From Mesorhizobium wenxiniae (lineage in GTDB: Bacteria; Pseudomonadota; Alphaproteobacteria; Rhizobiales; Rhizobiaceae), in contig NZ_NPKH01000023.1 in the NCBI RefSeq assembly GCF_002284535.1, forward strand, positions 29,766 through 93,765: a stretch of DNA of 64,000 nucleotides, given 5' to 3'. This document shows positions 43,998 through 52,865 of this stretch, piece after piece; within the stretch, counting starts at the first letter, position 1; each line of letters starts with the position of its first letter. The notes under the pieces are model-generated. The model did no database searches and was not told the origin of the DNA. It was given only the letters and a program-made list of their open reading frames with translations. Position numbers and translations under genes: made by a program.

Positions 43998-46019
43998 TTA
44001 TCCTTGCGCCGATTGGCCGTTGGGTTTTGGCTTGGCCGCTGCAATGGCGGCTTGGGTTTGCGCCTTGTAGAATTCGACTTGCTGCTGGGATTGGATCTTG
44101 GCAGCGGCGATCTTTTCCTCGCTCTGCACCTTGATCAGTTGGATTTGCTGTTCAGCCTCGATTTCGGCGATCTTCTCGCTCTTGTCGGCCTTCAACTGCT
44201 GGTTTTCCTGAGCCAGCTTCTGCATCTGCGCCTGCATTTCCTGCATCTGCTTCTGAAGCTCGGGCGGCACTTGACCAGATGCCATCTCTTCCATCTTGTC
44301 GGCGATCTTGTCGGCGCCTGGCCAATCAAGCTGCTTGGCAAGCTCCGGCATGATGATCGGAGCCGCAGCCGGGAAGGCACGGACCATCTCAGTCATAGAA
44401 GCAGCGGCTTCCTCACGTCGTGACGTGAAGCTCGGGCCAGTGGTGACAGTCAAATCGTACTTGCCCGCTGTCAGGTCGTGCATGGCCATGATGGCCTGGC
44501 CCTGCTCGTCAACCATCGGCTGCCCGGTCTTCGGATCAACCTGCGGGTATTCCTTGTTGATCGGCTTGGCTTCCTGCGTGCCGTCCTCGCCAATGATGCG
44601 AATGATCCGCTCGCCGGAATAGACTTTTGGAATGAGATCGATCAGCACACGGCCGGTGTGGCGAATGGCGCGCGACATGTTGTCGATGAAGTGGAACGTC
44701 GAAACGTCGCCCTCGCGCTGCCTGGCCATGATGGCGCGACCCGATGTTTCATTCGAACGCGCGCCCAGGGAGGCATCATAGAGGCCGATGATGGACTTGA
44801 TGTCGTCGGATGCGTTCAGAGCCTCCTGAAGCGCTCCAGCAGCCGTTCCCATGTCAAGCGGCTGCCTTTGCGGAGGAAGGGCGCCCTTCTTATATTCCAT
44901 GTAAGGATGGCTTTTGGTGTTGGCCGTGTTCCAGCGCTCTTGATCGACATCAAAGGCGCCCTGCTCGCCGATGTACGGCACCTTGGGTGCGAGCGCGACG
45001 AGCTCAGTTGACGCCGTGCGCCAGTAATTGAACATCCGCTGCGCATCCACAGCGTTGTGGATCAGCGAGCGGAAATAGCGCTTGCCCTCAATGTCGAACT
45101 CATCGCCATAAACCGGGATGATCGGGATGTAGCGGCCGGGCCAGTCGCGGGTTTCGAGGATTTCGGCACCGGACATGATGCGTTGCGTGACCTTGCACGA
45201 CTTGGCCTGACGCTCGCGCACGACCTTGATTTGCCCAGTGGAGAGCAGGAATTGCATCTGCTCCGACTGCATGGCCTCCATATCGTGGACAGACCCATCG
45301 GAAAGCTGAAAGATGGGCCGTTCTACTTCCTCACGCGTCCACCATTCGGCAACAGTGACGAAATCGCCATCACGCCAGCTTGTGCTAACGTCATTCCATG
45401 AGGCATCGTCCCAATCGACCTGTGCCTTGTCGCCATACTGGGCTTTGAACTGCTCCTTGCTCAGCCGATCGACTACGAACGCCTTATCCCAGTCGGAACT
45501 ATCGGCGTTGCGTGAGTTCGGATCGCCATAGATCGAGAACGGATTCGACACCCGGTTGATGGTGATGTCCATGTCGAACGCATCGTCATAGGCATAGTCC
45601 ATGCCGACTCTGATATAGCCAAAGCCGCCCGAAACAGCGCATTCCGTGGCCGTGTCGTAAGCGGTATCGGCGTTGGAAGCATATTCGATGTTGCGGATCA
45701 GCCCGTTGATCAGTTCCGCGGTGGCGGGATCTGCTCCACTGTCGGCCGCATGAACCTTGATCGAGGGCTTGTTCTGCCGGGCATCGTTCACCACCTGGCG
45801 AATGAAGGTCGGCAGCTTGTTGATGGTGAGGCAAGGGCGGCCTTCGACCTGGCGCTGCTTGGCAACGTCAGCCGGCCATTGATCGTTCAGCCGGGAGAAC
45901 GTCATGTCCGCAAGCGCGGTCGTGCGATTGGTGCTCTCTGCATCCTCGCAAGCCTGGAAATCATCCAGCGCTGCGCGAAGCAGATCGTCGTCCTCGCTGG
46001 ATTTCTTGGCTTTGGCCAT
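43998..46019 (-). CDS. Portal protein, P22-like
   Basis: 673 residues. N-terminal LRAALDDFQACEDAESTNRT, LPTFIRQVVNDARQNKPSIK and GFGYIRVGMDYAYDDAFDMD match P22-type portals. C-terminal barrel helix is Gln/Lys-rich (QKLAQENQQLKADKSEKIAE). Preceded by the terminase gene. Confidence 0.88.
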   Translation of the reverse strand: MAKAKKSSEDDDLLRAALDDFQACEDAESTNRTTALADMTFSRLNDQWPADVAKQRQVEGRPCLTINKLPTFIRQVVNDARQNKPSIKVHAADSGADPATAELINGLIRNIEYASNADTAYDTATECAVSGGFGYIRVGMDYAYDDAFDMDITINRVSNPFSIYGDPNSRNADSSDWDKAFVVDRLSKEQFKAQYGDKAQVDWDDASWNDVSTSWRDGDFVTVAEWWTREEVERPIFQLSDGSVHDMEAMQSEQMQFLLSTGQIKVVRERQAKSCKVTQRIMSGAEILETRDWPGRYIPIIPVYGDEFDIEGKRYFRSLIHNAVDAQRMFNYWRTASTELVALAPKVPYIGEQGAFDVDQERWNTANTKSHPYMEYKKGALPPQRQPLDMGTAAGALQEALNASDDIKSIIGLYDASLGARSNETSGRAIMARQREGDVSTFHFIDNMSRAIRHTGRVLIDLIPKVYSGERIIRIIGEDGTQEAKPINKEYPQVDPKTGQPMVDEQGQAIMAMHDLTAGKYDLTVTTGPSFTSRREEAAASMTEMVRAFPAAAPIIMPELAKQLDWPGADKIADKMEEMASGQVPPELQKQMQEMQAQMQKLAQENQQLKADKSEKIAEIEAEQQIQLIKVQSEEKIAAAKIQSQQQVEFYKAQTQAAIAAAKPKPNGQSAQG

Positions 46020-46223
46020 CTACACAAGCTCGCTCTTATGAACGCCGGCTCGGAACTGCGGCTTGATGTATTTGTCGTAAATGTACATGACCTGACGGCG
46101 GGTCATCTGGCGCGCAGCCATGATCTGACTGGCCACGATCTTCTTTCGTTGGCCGCACTTCATGGCGCACACGAAATCGATGTAAACCATGTGATGGAAG
46201 CTGCCGCGCTCAGGAAACTTCAT
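46020..46223 (-). CDS. Hypothetical phage protein
   Basis: 67 residues, basic (ARQMTRRQVMYIYDKYIKPQ). Between terminase and portal, stop abutting the portal start. Possibly DNA-binding. Confidence 0.55.
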   Translation of the reverse strand: MKFPERGSFHHMVYIDFVCAMKCGQRKKIVASQIMAARQMTRRQVMYIYDKYIKPQFRAGVHKSELV

Positions 46224-46226
46224 CAG

Positions 46227-47528
46227 CTAACCCATCCAGCCGCCGGCACCGTAGCGAGGTGCGGCAGCGCGCTTGCGCTCTATCGGTTCTTCGTAAGCAA
46301 CACACATCAGGCCGAAAGCATCGGCGCCGTGCGAAGCCCAGTCATGTTCGGGACCAAGGCCGATATTGCGGGCCTCGTCATACTTCTCGTGATACCAGCC
46401 CAGCGCGTCGATGCCGGCTGCGCATGTGGCCTCGTTGAACCAAATGGCAGGGAAGATGCGCCGTGCTGCCTCAACACGCTTGAGTGCCGCGCCCTTGCCC
46501 TGATTAGGTATGGTGCGAACCTGAAAGCCTGCCGCGGAGATATGATCCTCGAAGCGGATGGCCGTGATTGCATCCTCTTTCGCCCCGTCATGAGGCAGGA
46601 TGCATTCTGCCGAGCCGTAGCCCTTGGTTCTCAGCCAATCGAGATGTGCGGCTAGCGGCTGCCTGACTGCCTCGTAATAGTCTAAGACCCGGATTTCCTT
46701 GCCGATGAACTGCGCAATCCAGATCGAGGTTGCATCGCGGACGCCTATGTCCCAGATCGCGTGAACTGGGAGAATAGGATCGCGAGCAACGTTGCCTATG
46801 CGCTTTTGCGCGCGGGCCTCAGCCAGAGATCGCGCATAGTACGCGCCAGACAGAACTGTCGCGTAATCGCCTTCCCAAATGTGCGCATATTGATCGGGGT
46901 CGTTGTTAAGGCAGTCTCGACGTTCAACATCAAGAACCGATGGAAACCATGGGTTATCAGACCAGTTCGCGCGGACGACACGAGAGCCGGTCGGAAGTGT
47001 TGCCCCTCGGAGAAGCACATCGATCGGATCGTTTTTCCTTCGTGGATTCCAGCTAGCCCAGATCTCCGAACCATCGGCCCTAATCGTCGGACGTAGCAGC
47101 GTGAGAGAGGTTGTGGAGAGGGTTTGCGCTTCTTCTGCCCAAGCACGTTTAAATCCTTCCAGAGACTTGATCGATTCCGCTGTATGGTCCTGCATGCCCT
47201 GGAACAGGATCACCCCATCGCCAGGCGTTTGTATCTTCTCGTTGAAGACCTTGAAGCCGTCAGCCTCACCCAATCGATATTCGATCAGCTTGGCCTCGAT
47301 AAGTCGCTTGGCCGAATCCTTCAGGCTCTTTTGCACCTCACGGACACAGACCGAGAGCAAACCCGATCCCGATATACTCGGTTCCGCAAGGCTGTCCTCG
47401 ATCAGCATCCCGGCGAAGAAATGCGACTTGCCACTGCCTCGGCCGCCGTGGGCGCCTTTGTATCGTGATGGGGCAAGCAGAGGCTCGAAAACCTCGGCAA
47501 CATCAATTGCCAGCGTTCGGCCGGACAA
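46227..47528 (-). CDS. Terminase large subunit
   Basis: 433 residues. Walker A-like GGRGSGKS (28-35), adenine motif nearby, Walker B region FKRAWAEEAQTLS, and a C-terminal nuclease domain with acidic residues in AIWDIGVRDATSIWIAQFIG and HDGAKEDA. Packages DNA into the head as motor and nuclease. Start overlaps the small-subunit candidate by 26 bases. Confidence 0.92.
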   Translation of the reverse strand: MSGRTLAIDVAEVFEPLLAPSRYKGAHGGRGSGKSHFFAGMLIEDSLAEPSISGSGLLSVCVREVQKSLKDSAKRLIEAKLIEYRLGEADGFKVFNEKIQTPGDGVILFQGMQDHTAESIKSLEGFKRAWAEEAQTLSTTSLTLLRPTIRADGSEIWASWNPRRKNDPIDVLLRGATLPTGSRVVRANWSDNPWFPSVLDVERRDCLNNDPDQYAHIWEGDYATVLSGAYYARSLAEARAQKRIGNVARDPILPVHAIWDIGVRDATSIWIAQFIGKEIRVLDYYEAVRQPLAAHLDWLRTKGYGSAECILPHDGAKEDAITAIRFEDHISAAGFQVRTIPNQGKGAALKRVEAARRIFPAIWFNEATCAAGIDALGWYHEKYDEARNIGLGPEHDWASHGADAFGLMCVAYEEPIERKRAAAPRYGAGGWMG

Positions 47529-47763
47529 GGCGTCTCTCGATTACATGCACCACATTGACCGGGTTGTCTTCGTCGCCTGCGAGCGTGACTGCAGACAGAT
47601 CGGGCAGCGTCTTGCGCAACAGGATCTCGATCGCCTTGAGCCTGCCTGTCTCGATCTCGGCAATTTCGCCTAACGCATAGGACTGCAAGCGATTTACGAG
47701 CTGACTTGTCTGGATTGCCGAGCGGGTTTGATCCTGCTGGCGAAGGTTGAGACGGGCAGCCAT
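47503..47763 (-). CDS. Terminase small subunit candidate
   Basis: 86 residues. IQTSQLVNRLQSYALGEIAE with TGRLKAIEILLRKTLPDLSAV is a pattern found beside phage large terminases. Position and overlap support the small-subunit role; DNA binding not shown. Confidence 0.65.
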   Translation of the reverse strand: MAARLNLRQQDQTRSAIQTSQLVNRLQSYALGEIAEIETGRLKAIEILLRKTLPDLSAVTLAGDEDNPVNVVHVIERRLVRPNAGN

Positions 47764-47796
47764 GGCAGTTCCTTTCGGATTGTTGCCGGGTTTATT

Positions 47797-48663
47797 TCAG
47801 AGGGATTCGAACTGCTCAGCGAGGGTGCGAAGCGTCTGCGCGATGGCTGCATACTTCGATGGTTCTGGGGGTGGTGGCTCAACTACAACCGGAGGAACAT
47901 AAGTGTTGTGCAGCCGGTACAGCTCACGGATTTCCAACTCAGCAGCCGACGTGCCGCCAAGCGACATATGGCCTTCCTTGACCATCCAGATGTAGGCGAA
48001 ATCCATTTCCGGGTTGGGAACAAGCTTGGCCCAGCGCTCGAACATCTCTTTCGTCTGTGCCGCGGTCGGGAATTTGTATTTTCCGCGCTGGCCGGCGGTG
48101 TAGACTGACCAGTTGCCGCCGCCGAATGCCTGGAATACCGGAACAATCCGCTCAAGCTCGATGCCTGAGTCAAGTGCCGCCTTCACCATCCGATCTATGA
48201 AGTTGATATCATAGATCGTCGTGCCGTTGTCGAGCAGGCGAACCGGATAGGGGTCGATGCCGAACAGGTCAATGTGGGTGTTGGCGTAATTGTAGGTGTT
48301 GGCGAAGGTCGAAGCCTCGTATGGACCCATGTCCATCAGCGTGACGAAGGTCTTTGCACCAGGACAAGTCTCGTGGATGTAATCCGATTCCGCCATCAGA
48401 TGCGCAGGATCCGTCCGGGGCTTGTATCGTCCGGTGATGTCAGGTTCGTCGCCTAGGCGGAAGCCATAGAGCTTTGGATGATTGATGAACGGGCGAACCA
48501 GCGATTGAAAGGCTGTGGTGGCGCCGACGTTATTGCCGACCCAGACAAGACCTTTCATGCCTTCAGGCAGCGCATTGAGTTGAGAGACATACGAAACGTC
48601 AGCGAGATTGAAGCCGGCTTTGGCTATGTCCGCAGCGGGTCCGTCTGTGTAATGCAGGGTCAT
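47797..48663 (-). CDS. TIM-barrel glycoside-hydrolase-like protein
   Basis: 288 residues from ATG 48663 (AGGGAG seven bases upstream). Alternating beta/alpha pattern: IAKAGFNLADVSYV, GLVWVGNN, YGFRLGDEPDITG, KTFVTLMDMGP, HIDLFGIDPYPV, RIVPVFQAFGGGNW and DFAYIWMVKEG. GDEPD and YIWMVKE place acidic residues as in GH catalytic barrels. A Pro-rich linker leads to a short C-terminal helix. First gene after the late promoter, an unusual place for such an enzyme. Confidence 0.6.
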   Translation of the reverse strand: MTLHYTDGPAADIAKAGFNLADVSYVSQLNALPEGMKGLVWVGNNVGATTAFQSLVRPFINHPKLYGFRLGDEPDITGRYKPRTDPAHLMAESDYIHETCPGAKTFVTLMDMGPYEASTFANTYNYANTHIDLFGIDPYPVRLLDNGTTIYDINFIDRMVKAALDSGIELERIVPVFQAFGGGNWSVYTAGQRGKYKFPTAAQTKEMFERWAKLVPNPEMDFAYIWMVKEGHMSLGGTSAAELEIRELYRLHNTYVPPVVVEPPPPEPSKYAAIAQTLRTLAEQFESL

Positions 48664-48877
48664 GCTATGCTCCCTGTCAACAAGGGCTTGCAGGCGGCTG
48701 ATCCAAGGATCGGCACTTGTCCGCAACGCTCACGGGCGTGAGACACTCGCGAGGCCTGCAAAGGGACGGAGCCAGCCCATCCAAGCGCCACAATTGCGGA
48801 ACTTACCGGATAGACTGGCTCACTGTTTATCTGTGATTTTTGGGATTGGGTTGGGCGCAAATCGCCCGATAACGTGC

Positions 48878-48906
48878 ACCCTAGGGGTATTCGTTACCGA
48901 TGTCAA
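48878..48906 (-). promoter_or_regulatory. Late operon promoter
   Basis: On the minus strand TTGACA (48906-48901), 17 bases, TAGGGT (48883-48878), about 215 bases before the first late gene. The long leader might bind an antiterminator, though none is recognised. Confidence 0.7.
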
Positions 48907-48934
48907 TACGGAACGTGTCGTAACGATAAAGAAT

Positions 48935-49507
48935 TTATAGCCATCCCCACGTCCTGCCTTGGTGTATGGAACTGATCGCCTCACGCGTTATGCCATACTC
49001 GGCTGCTAGGCGACTTTGAGAAACGACTCCCTTGAGCGCCACTATGCGCCGCGCGTCGATCTCACTCAGTTTGGCCAGCGGGTGGCGGCCCCCCCGGTTA
49101 TGGGTTCCATGCTCCAACTTATCCGCCTCGTTTTCTGTCCTGGTTTTCCAAGACAGATGGCGCTTCGTGACGCAACCCTGCTTACCTTTGCCGCATGAGT
49201 GTGCAGCCTGATGAAATTGCGTTGGAGGTGGCCCGTTGACGCGCTCACACACAACGAGGTGGACGTATTGCATCTCCCCCTCATGTGTGAACCGACCGTA
49301 CCCATTGTTGATGACGAACGGCCATATCAGGCATTCGTCGCCGTCGTGCTTGAGAACTGTTTCGTTGAAATAGCGCTCCGCAGCGCCGCGCAAGGATCTA
49401 ATCCCGTCAGTACTTCCGCTGCGCTTCCACCGGCCATAATGGGGGCGACACATGCCAATAGCATGTGAAGATCTCTCGCAACCTTCGACAGAACATTGAG
49501 CAGTCAT
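48935..49507 (-). CDS. HNH endonuclease-like protein with C-terminal HTH
   Basis: 190 residues from ATG 49507. CSVEGCERSSHAIGMCRPHY is a zinc-finger-like start, YVHLVVCERVNGPPPTQFHQ and HSCGKGKQGCVTKRHLSW form the HNH/ββα part, and SRLAAEYGITREAISSIHQG is an HTH. This resembles phage HNH homing endonucleases. Confidence 0.8.
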   Translation of the reverse strand: MTAQCSVEGCERSSHAIGMCRPHYGRWKRSGSTDGIRSLRGAAERYFNETVLKHDGDECLIWPFVINNGYGRFTHEGEMQYVHLVVCERVNGPPPTQFHQAAHSCGKGKQGCVTKRHLSWKTRTENEADKLEHGTHNRGGRHPLAKLSEIDARRIVALKGVVSQSRLAAEYGITREAISSIHQGRTWGWL

Positions 49508-49514
49508 CGCGTCC

Positions 49515-49991
49515 CTACAGATATTCAAAATGAAGTGCGCAGGCCTTCAAATCTTCATTGAGGATGATGGCCATGTGTCGGTCATCATACCCGTATTTGG
49601 TAGCCATGTCTGAAGCTGTTGAGCCCATTACACAATAATCTACCAATCTTGCTGTCGCCCACCTGCCAATATCTTTCCGTGCGGCATCGATCTTGTCCAT
49701 CGCTTCGAGACGCCCAACCTGAACGCCGCGCCACATGCCACCGCCAACGGCACCCAAGTCTGGCGAAGAGGCAGACGCGGTTCCTGCTTTCTCCCACAGA
49801 ATGGCAAAGTCACAGCCAGCATGGTAAAGCGCGGTTGGTGCGCCGTCACGGGCGTAACGCCAAGAGAACGTCCCCGGCCGGCAACGAAGCGAGCGGGCTT
49901 CCGAGCGTGTCGCAGTGATGCGGACGTGCGTGTCGATCTCAACGGCGCCGTCGTAGCCTGGCGTCATCTGAATGGCCCTTCTCGGCTTCAT
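49515..49991 (-). CDS. Hypothetical phage protein
   Basis: 158 residues, helical C-terminus (MDKIDAARKDIGRWATARLV). Four-base overlap with 49988-50236. Unknown. Confidence 0.6.
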   Translation of the reverse strand: MKPRRAIQMTPGYDGAVEIDTHVRITATRSEARSLRCRPGTFSWRYARDGAPTALYHAGCDFAILWEKAGTASASSPDLGAVGGGMWRGVQVGRLEAMDKIDAARKDIGRWATARLVDYCVMGSTASDMATKYGYDDRHMAIILNEDLKACALHFEYL

Positions 49992-50236
49992 GTGCTAGGA
50001 TCTGTGTCTGGAGAGCGGATGCTTTCGGCTATTGCCCAAGCTGTATCGGCCACGAATGATGGCTCAAGTTCGCGGCCTGCGGCTTCAGCAATCTTGGCGC
50101 AGCGCTCCCGCTCTGCCATAAGCGCCTCTGCGATGAGTTTGGCGCACGTCTCGTGTGGCTTGTCGCGTATCCAGACGGATTGCATCTCCACAAGCTCCGC
50201 GGCTGTCTTGAGGATGTCCTCGGGTATCTCGCTCAT
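49988..50236 (-). CDS. Hypothetical phage protein
   Basis: 82 residues, charged and helical (EALMAERERCAKIAEAAGRE), a pattern frequent in short rhizobial phage proteins. Overlaps neighbours by four bases on both sides. Confidence 0.6.
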   Translation of the reverse strand: MSEIPEDILKTAAELVEMQSVWIRDKPHETCAKLIAEALMAERERCAKIAEAAGRELEPSFVADTAWAIAESIRSPDTDPST

Positions 50237-50415
50237 GGCTCTGCTCTATTGGCTGGAGAGAGGGCGGCGCCAGCCTCCGAAAGAATGGACAGGAACGGCA
50301 AACTCACCCAATCGCCTTCGCCTTTGGCGGTCATGGGAATGCCGAGCGCTACCCGGTTAGGAACGTACTTGCGATAGGCCAACTGGCCGCTTGTCGTCAG
50401 GAATGGCTCGGTCAT
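50233..50415 (-). CDS. Hypothetical phage protein
   Basis: 60 residues beginning MTEPFLTTSGQLAYRKYVPN. ATGA overlap into 49988-50236. Unknown. Confidence 0.5.
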   Translation of the reverse strand: MTEPFLTTSGQLAYRKYVPNRVALGIPMTAKGEGDWVSLPFLSILSEAGAALSPANRAEP

Positions 50416-50475
50416 CTCAGGCTCCAGAAGTGATTTGCATTCTAGCCGATTTCTGCTTTAATCGCAAAGACTTAG

Positions 50476-50952
50476 CTACCTAACGGCCCTCAGAAACCTG
50501 CCCATCTTGGCCCTTTTCTGGGGATACGAATTCGATCCGTGGATGACCGTTGTATGATCTCGATCACCAATCAATCTGCCTATCTGTGGCAAGGAAAGAG
50601 GCGTCAGCCGAACGGCCCAATACATGACGAATTGTTTGGCGAAGACGATTTCCTGATATCGCCGGTTGCTGTGGATTTCCTTCCGGGTGACACCGAAGAC
50701 ACGGCAGGCCCGGCGCTCGATCTCGGCCACAGTTGGGCGGAATCGAAAGCCAGCAAGACGAAGCTCGGCCGCATATGCTCTGGCTCTTTCGGTAGCTTCT
50801 GCACGAACCCTTTCAATACGCTCCCGCTCGGCAAGTTCCGCCTCATATGTGGCGCGCTGTGCGGCAAGGCGCATTGCGCGTTCGTCCGCAAATTGCGCCG
50901 CATGACGCGCTCTAATGCCGCGTTCTGTTGCCTGATAGGCAAATACTTGCAT
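50476..50952 (-). CDS. DnaA C-terminal-domain-like protein
   Basis: 158 residues from ATG 50952 (AGGAG upstream). Residues about 75-150 match the DnaA domain IV helix-turn-helix: IERRACRVFGVTRKEI, VFAKQFVMYWAVRLT and the signature GDRDHTTVIHG. There is no AAA+ part; the first half is an Arg/Glu-rich coiled coil. It could bind DnaA boxes at the phage or host origin. Confidence 0.82.
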   Translation of the reverse strand: MQVFAYQATERGIRARHAAQFADERAMRLAAQRATYEAELAERERIERVRAEATERARAYAAELRLAGFRFRPTVAEIERRACRVFGVTRKEIHSNRRYQEIVFAKQFVMYWAVRLTPLSLPQIGRLIGDRDHTTVIHGSNSYPQKRAKMGRFLRAVR

Positions 50953-50962
50953 GGTGAAACTC

Positions 50963-51349
50963 CTACGCTTGCGATTTGATCTTTTCCCACTTCCGGGAGA
51001 AATGGTTGTCGGGGAGCGGAGCAGCCTTGATCTGGACGACGTTGGTTGCCTGGCTCGCAAGCTTCGCCTGGTACTGCCGCTCTTTCTCGCAGCTGTCCTC
51101 GTAGGCGCAGCGATTTAGCCAGGTCTGGGCGTGGCATTTGTATTCACCCTGCCCTCCCGATCGGATGAACCATGCGGCACCATCAACGATGTCCTGCGGA
51201 TCTGCTCCGCGCTCCTCGACGTGGCGGAAGAACTCGTCCCGAGCTGCACCGCGCCCATCGTTCTTGTGCATGTGGGGCATCCAAATGGCCCAGAAGGCGC
51301 GGAATTCTGGCGTCTCGTCTGCCTTTGTGGTGGGTCGTGCGCGCTTCAT
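50963..51349 (-). CDS. Phage replication protein (O-like C-terminal type)
   Basis: 128 residues. FRAFWAIWMPHMHKNDGRGA and HAQTWLNRCAYEDSCEKE are typical of the C-terminal part of phage replication initiators and helicase loaders. Short: no winged-helix N-terminus, which might be the 55256-55576 product. Confidence 0.65.
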   Translation of the reverse strand: MKRARPTTKADETPEFRAFWAIWMPHMHKNDGRGAARDEFFRHVEERGADPQDIVDGAAWFIRSGGQGEYKCHAQTWLNRCAYEDSCEKERQYQAKLASQATNVVQIKAAPLPDNHFSRKWEKIKSQA

Positions 51350-51861
51350 GCTGCCTCCTTGACCATTGGCCCAACGAAGCGCGGGCCGTCATGATGTTGA
51401 GCGTGAAACCGATACCAAGCCGCGCTGTCCTTGCCTGAGTGCTTCGAGTCGGCGATCCACTTGACGCGACCAACCGCGACGATGTGACTGCATTGCTCCA
51501 GAAACGGAGCCGCTTGCCGCGTGTGAGCCCAATCGGCATCGAAGAGCAGCCATGTCGGCGCCAGCCGTTGGAAATGCCGGATCATTGGGTGAAGGATCTC
51601 GCGCGTCCAAGGCGGATTTGTTATGATCGCATCACAGTCGAGCGAGACGATATCGAGCGCATCGTTTCCCCGCTGGACATCGCTGTAATAGACGCAGGAG
51701 AGGCCTAAGCCCTGAAGGTGGTTGACTAGATCGAGTTCACCGCAGCACGGCTCTGCAAACGTCTCTACGCCACGCAGATGAGGGATGAGTGGTAACACCG
51801 CAGAGAATGGCGTTGCATAGGCGTCCATGGGGCGGCGCGTGAAGTCCGAACGCTTCCCCAT
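51346..51861 (-). CDS. Adenine-specific DNA methyltransferase-like protein
   Basis: 171 residues. FAEPCCGELDL (35-45) resembles the SAM-binding motif, DVQRGNDALD the next strand, and TNPPW (81-85) the N6-adenine/N4-cytosine catalytic motif. Half the usual size and without an obvious target domain. No restriction partner is next to it. Confidence 0.72.
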   Translation of the reverse strand: MGKRSDFTRRPMDAYATPFSAVLPLIPHLRGVETFAEPCCGELDLVNHLQGLGLSCVYYSDVQRGNDALDIVSLDCDAIITNPPWTREILHPMIRHFQRLAPTWLLFDADWAHTRQAAPFLEQCSHIVAVGRVKWIADSKHSGKDSAAWYRFHAQHHDGPRFVGPMVKEAA

Positions 51862-52220
51862 CAGGCCGCCAAAGCCTCCTCTGCATGCTGGATGATCACG
51901 GAACAAGCGGGCCCGGATTCTACCCATTGAATGGAAATGCGCTGCACGAGGCTGTCATCGTCTATGACCTGCATCGAGACGAGCAGATCCAGGATTGCCT
52001 TCGTGCCGGCGTTGTCGAGATCACGCTTGCGCTTGTCGGGCTTTACCAGGGCTACAGAGACGCTCACGAAGCCGTGGAGGCGCTTCCTGCCCTGTTCTAG
52101 GATGTGGCCCTGCGCGAGGCTTAGCCAGCGCTTGTAGCCCTCGCTCTTGGCCCTGCCGCCGGCTATGTTGCGGAACAGGTTGTTCAAGCTTGGCGGATAG
52201 GGCAGCTCGTAGCGGATCAT
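51861..52220 (-). CDS. rusA: RusA family Holliday-junction resolvase
   Basis: 119 residues from ATG 52220. ELPYPPSLNNLFRN at the start, catalytic acids Asp67/Asp69 in KRDLDNAGTKAILDLL and Asp87-89 in VIDDDS. It resolves branched DNA during recombination and before packaging. Stop overlaps the methyltransferase start by one base. Confidence 0.9.
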   Translation of the reverse strand: MIRYELPYPPSLNNLFRNIAGGRAKSEGYKRWLSLAQGHILEQGRKRLHGFVSVSVALVKPDKRKRDLDNAGTKAILDLLVSMQVIDDDSLVQRISIQWVESGPACSVIIQHAEEALAA

Positions 52221-52435
52221 GCTGCGAGAGCTTCGAAAGCGCGATAAGCGCCGTATCCGAGCCCGATGAAAGCCGCCCAGCACATCCCAGCCAATAGAGG
52301 CCAGAGCACAAAGAAAACGAGCGGATGAGGTAGCTCTAGTTTGGGCTCTTCTGGCTCATAATGGCCTGTCGCTTGGTTGAGCGTGAATAAACCATCGGTC
52401 GTGGCGATGGTGATAGGCTTGGTGTGAGCGTTCAT
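52217..52435 (-). CDS. Small membrane protein
   Basis: 72 residues, one or two hydrophobic helices (LVFFVLWPLLAGMCWAAFIG) after a polar N-terminus. Overlaps rusA by four bases. Unknown. Confidence 0.6.
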   Translation of the reverse strand: MNAHTKPITIATTDGLFTLNQATGHYEPEEPKLELPHPLVFFVLWPLLAGMCWAAFIGLGYGAYRAFEALAA

Positions 52436-52836
52436 TGGTTCATTTCCTTCCTAATTTGCGGTCCAGCCACAACAGCAGCCAGGCCAGCCATTTTCGAATT
52501 GCGTGCATCCGCAAGTGCCTTTTCTTCTTGGTAGGCGTTCTCACCGGCCTGGGAGACCAACCCGTAAGCATGCCGGGCAAGCATCAGTGCACGGTAGACC
52601 GATCCGCGCACGTCGTTCATTTCTCTCAGCTTGTACTGGAGTCGGAAGAGGTAGCTTTCACTGACCCCAACCTTGCGAGAGAGACGGTAGCGAACAAGGT
52701 TTTCCTTGTCCTTCCGCCCTTTCCATTCGGCGTCCATGAGCTCTTCTGCCCAGCCCGCCGCCTCATTCAATGCACTCATACTCATGCTGTCCTCGGAAGC
52801 TTTCTTTCCGTTTTTGGAAACTCTTTTGTCCGACAT
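52432..52836 (-). CDS. Hypothetical phage protein
   Basis: 134 residues from ATG 52836. Basic start then helical (LNEAAGWAEELMDAEWKGRK); RKVGVSESYLFRLQYKLREM may be a DNA-binding helix pair. Four-base overlap with the next gene. Confidence 0.6.
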   Translation of the reverse strand: MSDKRVSKNGKKASEDSMSMSALNEAAGWAEELMDAEWKGRKDKENLVRYRLSRKVGVSESYLFRLQYKLREMNDVRGSVYRALMLARHAYGLVSQAGENAYQEEKALADARNSKMAGLAAVVAGPQIRKEMNQ

Positions 52837-52865
52837 GGCCCAACTCCACTGCTACGTTTCACAGC

